8,104 nt of DNA from an uncultured Bacilli bacterium (GTDB lineage: Bacteria > Bacillota_I > Bacilli_A > RF39 > UBA660). The position numbers were made by a program, and so were the translations under genes. The stretch spans positions 1 through 8,104 of the forward strand of contig CALVUW010000047.1 of NCBI GenBank assembly GCA_944363695.1, written 5' to 3'. The notes beneath the pieces were generated by a model that was not told where the DNA came from, ran no database searches, and saw only the letters and a list, made by a program, of their open reading frames with translations. This document shows, piece by piece, positions 1-5,263 of the stretch. Positions within the stretch are counted from its first letter, which is position 1. Each line of letters starts with the position of its first letter.

Positions 1-1381
1 AAACTTTATTAAAACCAACTTTTAAGTTTTTGATACCGGTTCTTTCCTTTTCGCTCTGTTCTAATGACAATAAGAAATCTTTAGAACCACTACTTATATC
101 GTGTAATTGGTCAAGTTCTTCATTATACCCACGTTTAATTAAGTTTCCTTCTTTTAAACTAAGTGGTGGATCTTCCTGAATACTTTTATCTAACAAGACA
201 TATAGATCATCAAACGTTTCTAAGCTATGATCATATTGCAATTTTTCTAAAATATCTTTTATAGCTGGTAGAACTTTTAGACTAGATTTTAGTTGGATCA
301 TATCACGTGCATTGAGATTGCCATAGCAAATCCGCCCTGCTAATCGCTCTAAGTCGTAAACATCATTTAAAGCAGCCTTTAAATCATCCCGTAAAATAAA
401 TTCTGTCTGTAACTTTTCCACAAAATCATATCGTCTATTTAATTCTGCAATATTGGTAAGCGGCGATTCTATGTTTTGTCTTAAATATCGGCTACCCATG
501 GCGGTTTTATTTTTATCTAATAACCATAAAAGGCTATAAGTACGTTCTCTAGAACGCAATGTTTCGGTTAGTTCCAAGTTTCGTTTGGTATGATTGTCTA
601 ATAATAAATGTTCTTTTTCTTGCTCTACTATTACTTCTTGCAAATGATGCAAATCGCCTTTTTTAGTAGAAACCAAATACGATAATAAATGTTTAACACC
701 AGTAATCAGACGAATATCCTTTAAAGATTGATAAACATAAGCATATGTTTTTTCTTCATATAAGTCATCATAAATCGAAACACTAATATGGTAAGTAGTT
801 CGCAAAATATTAATAAGTTTCCGATCCACTTTTTGACTAGCGATGATCTCAATAAAACCATGACGAGTAATCGTACGTAATAGATTATCTTGATTATGAT
901 CTAGTAAACATACTTCGATTTTACCTGTTGAAATATCAGAATAGGATAAAACATAACAGTAATCAAAATCATAAATAGAAGCAATAAAATTATTCGTTTT
1001 AGCGTCAATTGCATTGTCTAGTCGGGTTCCTTTGGTGACAACTTGGATGACCTCTCTTTTTACCATGTCTTTAGTCTGTTTAGGATCTTCCATCTGTTCG
1101 ACAATTGCCACTTTATAACCTTTATCAACCAATTTATCTAGATAAGATTGATAAGCTTTGAAAGGAATTCCACACATAGGTACACGCTCTTCTAATCCGG
1201 CTTGTTTACCAGTTAATGTTAACTCTAATTCACGTGAGACCGTAATGGCATCATCAAAGAACATTTCATAAAAGTCACCCAAACGAAAAAAAATGATACT
1301 ATCTTCATAGGCATCTTTTATATCTAAATATTGCCTCATCATAGGACTTACTTTACTTCTATCAACTTCACAACGTTTCAT
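1..1381 (-). CDS. mutS: DNA mismatch repair protein MutS, N-terminal 460 residues (cut by left edge)
   Basis: MutS binds mismatches and small loops in newly replicated DNA and recruits MutL. The frame is open from the ATG at 1381 to the window edge. Seen: the mismatch-reading domain with GDFYEMF at residues 35-41, where Phe37 and Glu39 form the F-x-E motif that stacks on and contacts the mispaired base; a connector domain at about 125-245; and the lever domain, with LDNHTKRNLEL near 261-271 and LLDKNKTAMGSR near 287-298, both typical of MutS. The clamp begins near 415. The window stops just before the family's FGY segment, so the rest of the clamp, the ATPase and the dimerisation domain lie outside. 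The start is supported by an AAGGAAG ribosome-binding site at 1389-1395, seven bases upstream. The gene is divergent from rarA and has its own promoter. mutL is expected beyond the edge, but this cannot be seen. The identification is firm. Confidence 0.97.
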   Translation of the reverse strand, partial: MKRCEVDRSKVSPMMRQYLDIKDAYEDSIIFFRLGDFYEMFFDDAITVSRELELTLTGKQAGLEERVPMCGIPFKAYQSYLDKLVDKGYKVAIVEQMEDPKQTKDMVKREVIQVVTKGTRLDNAIDAKTNNFIASIYDFDYCYVLSYSDISTGKIEVCLLDHNQDNLLRTITRHGFIEIIASQKVDRKLINILRTTYHISVSIYDDLYEEKTYAYVYQSLKDIRLITGVKHLLSYLVSTKKGDLHHLQEVIVEQEKEHLLLDNHTKRNLELTETLRSRERTYSLLWLLDKNKTAMGSRYLRQNIESPLTNIAELNRRYDFVEKLQTEFILRDDLKAALNDVYDLERLAGRICYGNLNARDMIQLKSSLKVLPAIKDILEKLQYDHSLETFDDLYVLLDKSIQEDPPLSLKEGNLIKRGYNEELDQLHDISSGSKDFLLSLEQSEKERTGIKNLKVGFNKV

Positions 1382-1412
1382 CTTGTTACTTCCTTTACTA
1401 CATGTTACTTAT

Positions 1413-1441
1413 ATTATAAAGGAGTTTTGATGGTAATACAA
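1413..1441 (-). promoter_or_regulatory. Sigma-A-type promoter of mutS
   Basis: On the minus strand a perfect TATAAT -10 box (1413-1418) lies 17 bases from a TTGTAT -35 box (1436-1441, three of six consensus bases). A transcript would start near 1406, giving a leader of about 25 bases that contains the mutS ribosome-binding site. The promoter lies inside the sequence leading into rarA, so the two divergent transcription units share this DNA. Confidence 0.75.
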
Positions 1442-1456
1442 GGAAAAACATGGTAA
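1430..1456 (+). CDS. Possible 8-codon leader peptide ahead of rarA
   Basis: An ATG at 1430 is preceded, with a five-base gap, by a strong AAGGAG (1419-1424). It opens a frame reading M-V-I-Q-G-K-T-W and ending in TAA at 1454-1456, 19 bases before the preferred rarA start. The ribosome-binding site is better than rarA's own. It would only be translated if rarA transcription starts upstream of about 1415. The better rarA promoter candidate is the TGGTAAAAT at 1451-1459, which would start transcription after this ORF and make it meaningless. I list it because the site is well formed, but chance is quite possible. Confidence 0.2.
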   Translation: MVIQGKTW

Positions 1457-1459
1457 AAT
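1451..1459 (+). promoter_or_regulatory. Candidate extended -10 promoter of rarA
   Basis: TGGTAAAAT has the TG-n extension and five of six bases of the -10 consensus. No good -35 lies at 16-18 bases; the nearest TTGATG (1427-1432) is 21 bases away, which is too far. Transcription would start near 1466, leaving only about ten bases before the rarA ATG at 1476, with a GGTGAT at 1467-1472 as ribosome-binding site. A weaker alternative is a TATAAA at 1415-1420 with TTTACT 15 bases upstream. Confidence 0.35.
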
Positions 1460-1475
1460 AATGAATGGTGATACT

Positions 1476-2687
1476 ATGGAAAAACCTTTAGCTGTAAAAC
1501 TTGCCCCTACTTCTCTTAGCGAAGTATTGGGTCAAGAACATTTAATTGGAAAAGGAAAAATTTTAACAAATTTAGTAAAAAATAAGAAACTATTTGCGAT
1601 GATTTTATACGGAAAACCCGGTATTGGAAAGACTTCTATTGCAACTGCTTTAGTTCATGATTTAGGGATACGCTATCGTTTTTTAAATGCCACAATCAAT
1701 ACGAAAAAAGATTTTGATATAGTGGTAGAAGAAGCGAAAATGTATGATGGTATAGTTCTAATTATGGATGAAATTCATCGCTTAAATAAAGATAAACAAG
1801 ATTTATTGTTACCCCAAATCGAAAGTGGTTTAATTACACTTATCGGTATGACAACTAGTAATCCCTATCATGCTTTAAATCCAGCAGTTCGCAGTCGCTG
1901 TCAATTATTCGAATTACATGAACTAACGACTGCTAATATCTTAGAAGGAATCAACCGGGCCTGTGTTAGCGGCTATTTACCGGATATTCAAATTGATGAA
2001 AAAACCAAAAAATATATTGCTGATTTAGCTGGCAATGATTTACGTTTTGCCTATAATCTGCTAGAAATTTGTTATTATGCAACGGATAACAAATCAATTA
2101 CCATAGAAACAGTTAAAATGATTCATAATAAGCCGGTATTTTTTCATGATAAAAACGGAGATGGCTATTATGATGTGCTAAGTGCTTTTCAAAAATCCAT
2201 TCGCGGTAGTGATGTCAATGCAGCCCTTCACTACTTAGCTAGATTAATTATGGCTGGAGATTTAGATAGTATTTTTAGACGGGTGAGTGTCATCGCCTAT
2301 GAAGATATTGGTCTTGCCAATCCGGGTATAGGTCCTAAAGTTATGGCCGCGATTGAAGCTGCTAAATTAGTAGGACTGCCAGAAGCTCGTATTCCTTTGG
2401 GAACGATTGTGATAGAAATGGCTTTATCTCCTAAGAGCAACACTGCCCATGTAGCGTTAGATGAAGCACTAGCTGATATAGAAAAGGGAAATGTAGGAAA
2501 TGTTCCCAATCATATCAAAACAAATGCCAAAGACTATAAATATCCACATGATTTTCCGAATGCTTTTGTTAGACAACAATATCTTCCTGATAAGTTGAAA
2601 AATAGAAAATATTATCATCCTAAAAATTTAGGATATGAAGCTACACTAGAAAAATTCTATCGATATTTAGAAGGACTTAAGGAATAA
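1476..2687 (+). CDS. rarA: Replication-associated recombination protein A (RarA/MgsA-type AAA+ ATPase)
   Basis: RarA is a tetrameric AAA+ ATPase related to clamp-loader subunits. It acts at single-stranded gaps and stalled replication forks. Residues are numbered from the ATG at 1476 (403 aa, slightly short of the usual 420-450). Seen: the opening MEKPLAVKLAPTSL and VLGQEHL typical of the family; Walker A GKPGIGKT at 46-53; Walker B IMDEIH with Asp98-Glu99; sensor-1 TTSNP near 126-130; and the AVRSRC arginine-finger segment near 137-142. The RarA-specific C-terminal half follows, with SIRGSDVNAALHYLARL and AYEDIGLANP, and the tetramerisation region to the end. I prefer the ATG at 1476 over 1461: GGTGAT lies just upstream of it, the family's N-terminus matches it, and 1461 has no ribosome-binding site at proper distance. 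The gene is divergent from mutS and convergent with the minus-strand run, and is followed by an intrinsic terminator. Confidence 0.95.
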   Translation: MEKPLAVKLAPTSLSEVLGQEHLIGKGKILTNLVKNKKLFAMILYGKPGIGKTSIATALVHDLGIRYRFLNATINTKKDFDIVVEEAKMYDGIVLIMDEIHRLNKDKQDLLLPQIESGLITLIGMTTSNPYHALNPAVRSRCQLFELHELTTANILEGINRACVSGYLPDIQIDEKTKKYIADLAGNDLRFAYNLLEICYYATDNKSITIETVKMIHNKPVFFHDKNGDGYYDVLSAFQKSIRGSDVNAALHYLARLIMAGDLDSIFRRVSVIAYEDIGLANPGIGPKVMAAIEAAKLVGLPEARIPLGTIVIEMALSPKSNTAHVALDEALADIEKGNVGNVPNHIKTNAKDYKYPHDFPNAFVRQQYLPDKLKNRKYYHPKNLGYEATLEKFYRYLEGLKE

Positions 2688-2688
2688 C

Positions 2689-2742
2689 ATGATTTTATTT
2701 CGCCTTTGGCGTTACTTCCAAGGCTTTCTAGTTCTTGGATAG
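2689..2742 (+). CDS. Short 17-codon ORF after rarA, possibly a decayed gene start
   Basis: One base after the rarA stop, an ATG begins the frame MILFRLWRYFQGFLVLG, ended by TAG at 2740-2742. The ribosome-binding site AAGGA lies in the last codons of rarA, about six bases upstream, so the ATG is well placed for translational coupling. The RLW-Y--G-aromatic-aliphatic pattern faintly resembles the N-terminus of the YqfD sporulation protein family. In another frame the DNA continues as WIEYMVLRLRF before a TAA, which would suit a frameshifted relic. This resemblance is from memory and is short. The alternatives are a genuine tiny hydrophobic peptide or a chance ORF. A TCCAAG/CTTGGA stem overlaps its second half. 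Confidence 0.25.
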   Translation: MILFRLWRYFQGFLVLG

Positions 2743-2782
2743 AGTATATGGTTTTACGACTCCGTTTTTCTTGTATAGAATA
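2732..2782 (+). repeat. Imperfect 15-bp direct repeat
   Basis: TTCTTGGATAGAGTA at 2732-2746 and TTCTTGTATAGAATA at 2768-2782 agree at 13 of 15 positions, with starts 36 bases apart. No function is evident. In such AT-rich DNA it may be coincidence or a small duplication. Confidence 0.4.
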
Positions 2783-2812
2783 ATTTAAAGTTTTGCTTTG
2801 TCCTTTTTGTTG

Positions 2813-2846
2813 TGATACTAAATTATACTAGTATCATTTTTGTTTT
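2813..2846 (+). terminator. Intrinsic terminator of rarA
   Basis: An eight-pair stem, TGATACTA (2813-2820) with TAGTATCA (2829-2836), encloses an eight-base loop and is followed by TTTTTGTTTTTC. The stem is AT-rich and therefore weak, but the T-tract is long. It lies about 125 bases after the rarA stop, leaving an unusually long 3' region. Confidence 0.65.
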
Positions 2847-2875
2847 TCTATTTTTAAACGAATCCCCTTATAATC

Positions 2876-2905
2876 AAAAAAAGCAATGATCTTATTGCTT
2901 TTTTT
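2876..2905 (-). terminator. Intrinsic terminator of the unknown gene, stop codon in the loop
   Basis: The arms 2876-2887 and 2894-2905 are perfect complements over 12 pairs, seven of them A-T pairs that double as the T-tract, around a six-base loop. On the minus strand the last codons of the gene form one arm, and the TAA stop (2892-2894) spans the loop and the first base of the arm. The T-tracts on both strands make it bidirectional, so it could also back up the rarA terminator. Confidence 0.85.
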
Positions 2906-4259
2906 GGTAAACTTTGGCTTGCATATCAGGTGCTTGATTATTTTTAGCTTCCCGCAATTTTTTTTGCTGTTCGATCGCTTGAAAGACCAAACCGCGATAA
3001 TATAATAAGTTTTTATCTTCTATATCTTTTAAGGCATTATCAACATCATTTGGCTGAAAATGAATAACATGTCCATTGCAAGACATCACTTGTGTATGTT
3101 TCAATCCCATAATCGTGGCTGTTTTAATTTCTCCAAAAATATTATCATGGGAAAAAACAAATTTCCTCATAATTTTTTTAGAACTAATTTCTTCTCCACG
3201 AGAATTAGTAATTGGATATCTATCGCCTAAAGTATTAACAAATTCCATCACTTGATAGAATGGTAAATCTGATTGTTCACAAAAATGATATAAATCAAAT
3301 AAAGGTACCGGCTGATTATCATTATGTTTTTTGTTTTTGTACTCTATTTTTAAGATTCCATACATTTCTTTGGCAGCACTTTGAACTAAACGACCATATT
3401 TTTGTTGAAATAAAGACAAAGCTTGTTGCCGTTCTTCTGGGGTGCCTTTCGCTAGTATTAAAGCATTTTGTTCTCTATTATCCTTAATGAATAGTTTAAC
3501 TAGAGGAACATTTAAAGAATGTTCGTTACAGAATGAAACTAGACCTTTTTCACTTTTGTCCAATAAGGCTGTAAGAATATGTTCATAATTATTAAATTCT
3601 GTTGATGGTTCAGATGAGATGGTAGATTCTTGTGAAATATTAGAATCTATAGAGCCTTTATGTTGATACTGCTCATATAATATATCATTATGACTAGCTA
3701 GTAATTCTAACGACATTGTAAACTCTTCTTCTGTACAACCGGTACTAGCACAAAATGCTTCCAAGGTTGTAAATGGTGAATTAATATACATTGAACAAGT
3801 AAGACGAGCAATTTCCATCTGTTCTTTGTTTCTGATATCGATTTCAGTATAGTCACCAACATATTGATGGACTCTTTCTTCTAATTTTTCTAGTAAAGTG
3901 ACATACGTTTTAAAATTAGGATCTTCTTGATGATTTTGCTGTTCAATTCGTAGTATTTCTTCTAATTCCCAGGGCTCTAATTTTTCTTCTTGAGCAAGAA
4001 TCGTAATATAATTACGTGATAATCGATTGATCGGATTCACTAATTTTTGAATAATTCTATCTTTTGAATACATTAATTGTTCCTGATGTAATTCATCTAG
4101 TTTTTGACTAATTAAGGCTTGGATCTGACTATTCTGTTGCGTTTGATGCTTATTAATATTCCAGATGGTCATTAATAAAGTTTCCTTTGAATGACATTGA
4201 ATAATTGCCGACATATCCCTTCTTATTATTTCTTCTGTACTATTTACAGCTGTTTCCAT
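2892..4259 (-). CDS. Unrecognised 455-residue helical protein with four helix-turn-helix-like repeats
   Basis: I do not recognise the family. The protein is predicted soluble: no signal peptide or membrane segment is seen. It is rich in helix-forming, Gln and Glu/Lys residues. Four segments share L-x2-F-C-x4-L-x4-V-x2-F-I, at about residues 85-103 (ITILAQ, Leu94, Leu99), 166-184 (LEAFC), 240-258 (LVSFC) and 323-341 (LYHFC). They look like two short helices joined by a turn, as in helix-turn-helix units. A Ser/Thr/Asn/Glu-rich linker near 200-223 probably separates two halves, and a charged Gln/Lys-rich tail ends the protein. I chose the ATG at 4259 over an upstream ATG at 4319 that touches the holA stop. 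The 4259 start has AGAGGAGA at 4264-4271, and a strong promoter lies between the two. It follows holA but can be expressed separately. The DNA or protein partner is unknown. A replication or regulatory role is only inferred from its neighbours. Confidence 0.85.
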   Translation of the reverse strand: METAVNSTEEIIRRDMSAIIQCHSKETLLMTIWNINKHQTQQNSQIQALISQKLDELHQEQLMYSKDRIIQKLVNPINRLSRNYITILAQEEKLEPWELEEILRIEQQNHQEDPNFKTYVTLLEKLEERVHQYVGDYTEIDIRNKEQMEIARLTCSMYINSPFTTLEAFCASTGCTEEEFTMSLELLASHNDILYEQYQHKGSIDSNISQESTISSEPSTEFNNYEHILTALLDKSEKGLVSFCNEHSLNVPLVKLFIKDNREQNALILAKGTPEERQQALSLFQQKYGRLVQSAAKEMYGILKIEYKNKKHNDNQPVPLFDLYHFCEQSDLPFYQVMEFVNTLGDRYPITNSRGEEISSKKIMRKFVFSHDNIFGEIKTATIMGLKHTQVMSCNGHVIHFQPNDVDNALKDIEDKNLLYYRGLVFQAIEQQKKLREAKNNQAPDMQAKVYQKKQ

Positions 4260-4289
4260 ATATTCTCCTCTTTTCTTAAAAGTATGCCT

Positions 4290-4318
4290 ATTATAACATA
4301 CGAATTTGAATTTGTCCA
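4290..4318 (-). promoter_or_regulatory. Strong sigma-A-type promoter of the unknown gene
   Basis: On the minus strand TGGACA (4313-4318, five of six consensus bases) stands 17 bases from TATAAT (4290-4295), with a TG-n extension before the -10 box. Transcription would begin near 4283, giving a leader of about 24 bases that contains AGAGGAGA and leads to the ATG at 4259. The -35 box abuts the holA stop codon. It is the best promoter in the window and supports the internal start. Confidence 0.85.
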
Positions 4319-5263
4319 TTAAGTATTTAAAATCAACAATTCCAATACCATTAGTGCTTCTATCTGTCCCGATTTGATTTGAAAATCAAGATTTGCTAAC
4401 TTTTTGATAAAATCTTTTACTTCCTGATACTGATATTGTCGGACAAGTTCTAAAGTCTTACTAATACGAAATGGATGTACTTCTAATCGGGTAGCCATCT
4501 CATTACGAGAGACGTGTTGTTTTTCTAATAATAATACTTGATACAATAATCGATATTGGCTTTCTAATAAACCAATAATGCCATAAATTTCTAGATCTAA
4601 ACTTTTCATTTCTTGATATAATTGCAAAGCTTCCTTTTTATTCTTTTCAGCAATACATCTAATAAAGGCAAATGTTAATGATTCTTTATCAGCAATTGGC
4701 TTATTTGTAATATTTTTAACCGCTTCGCATGTAATCTTTTTATCTTCTAAACAATATAATTTCAGCTTATCACATTCCTGAAAAGCCTGCTCAGTTCTAT
4801 CGCCTATTACATCTTTTAATAACGGAATTACACCTTTTTCCAGTGAATAATCTTTTAACTCTGAACGAATAATAGCTGTAATATCGGTGGTTAATTCCTC
4901 TACTGTAATGAGTTTACGTAACTGTTTTACTATTTTCTTTCGTTCATCTAGCTTTTCGGCTGTTAAAATCAATAATACATCTTCACTAGGATGCGCGATA
5001 TAGTTGAGCAAATGTTCAAGATGATAATCTTCCTCTGTCGCTTTTCCTTCTAGAAAAAGGCAGTGTTCCACAATGACCATTTTTTTATCAGTTAAAAAGC
5101 TAATCGTATCAACATCTTCTAGGGCCGGTTGTAAACCAGTTTCTTCCCAATCATAAGTGTTTATTAATGCTTCATTAAATTTTAGTTGTTGTTGATAAGC
5201 CGTCGTCTTTTGTTTCAATAAGGAAACAGATGGACTAACCAATAGATAGACATTAGGCTTCAT
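4319..5263 (-). CDS. holA: DNA polymerase III, delta subunit (clamp loader)
   Basis: Delta opens the beta sliding clamp within the clamp loader (with tau/gamma and delta-prime). The protein is about 314 aa, a little short of the usual 330-340. Seen, numbered from the ATG at 5263: the domain-I strand DKKMVIVEHCLFL near 59-71; LILTAEKLDERKKI near 98-111; the lid region with DRTEQAFQECDKLKLY near 155-170, matching the family's E-x2-KL-x2-Y; and the collar domain with HPFRISKTLELVRQY near 263-277 and DFQIKSGQIEALMVLELLIL near 293-312. The usual Gly of the N-terminal YLL-x-G-E segment is replaced by VSPS. The ATG at 5263 overlaps the alaS stop by 11 bases, with AAGGA 11 bases upstream. A TTG six bases earlier (5269) has AAGGA at five bases and is a real alternative. 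Translation is probably coupled to alaS. Confidence 0.92.
   Translation of the reverse strand: MKPNVYLLVSPSVSLLKQKTTAYQQQLKFNEALINTYDWEETGLQPALEDVDTISFLTDKKMVIVEHCLFLEGKATEEDYHLEHLLNYIAHPSEDVLLILTAEKLDERKKIVKQLRKLITVEELTTDITAIIRSELKDYSLEKGVIPLLKDVIGDRTEQAFQECDKLKLYCLEDKKITCEAVKNITNKPIADKESLTFAFIRCIAEKNKKEALQLYQEMKSLDLEIYGIIGLLESQYRLLYQVLLLEKQHVSRNEMATRLEVHPFRISKTLELVRQYQYQEVKDFIKKLANLDFQIKSGQIEALMVLELLILNT

Larger units (their letters stand above)
2688..2891. other. Convergent intergenic region between rarA and the unknown gene
   Basis: About 200 AT-rich bases hold no conventional gene. Contents in order: a short ORF directly after the rarA stop; a CGCC-TTT-GGCG mini-hairpin at 2701-2711; a six-pair stem TCCAAG (2717-2722) with CTTGGA (2734-2739); an imperfect direct repeat; the rarA terminator; and the start of the opposing terminator. 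A minus-strand frame stays open from about 2829 into the antisense of rarA but has no ATG, GTG or TTG start. I see no tRNA. 6S RNA, which I recall often neighbours rarA-like genes in Firmicutes, is not recognisable: I find no long closing stem with a central bubble. Confidence 0.6.

Noticed and set aside
2297..2509. Minus-strand open frame of 70 codons inside rarA
   Set aside because: It is fully antisense to well-conserved RarA coding sequence, has a low-complexity Ser/Ala/Ile-rich product and no convincing ribosome-binding site.
2688..2812. 6S RNA next to rarA
   Set aside because: I recall that 6S RNA often neighbours rarA-like genes in Firmicutes, so I looked for a long rod with a central bubble and pairing ends. 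Only short local stems are present.
2659..2831. Minus-strand open frame of about 56 codons across the rarA 3' end
   Set aside because: No ATG, GTG or TTG start exists after the preceding TAG, and its end is antisense to rarA. Open frames of this length occur by chance in AT-rich DNA.
3260..3487. Plus-strand open frame of 75 codons inside the unknown gene
   Set aside because: It is antisense to a long minus-strand gene with promoter, ribosome-binding site and terminator. Its Phe/Cys/Leu-rich product reflects the reverse of Lys/Glu/Gln codons.
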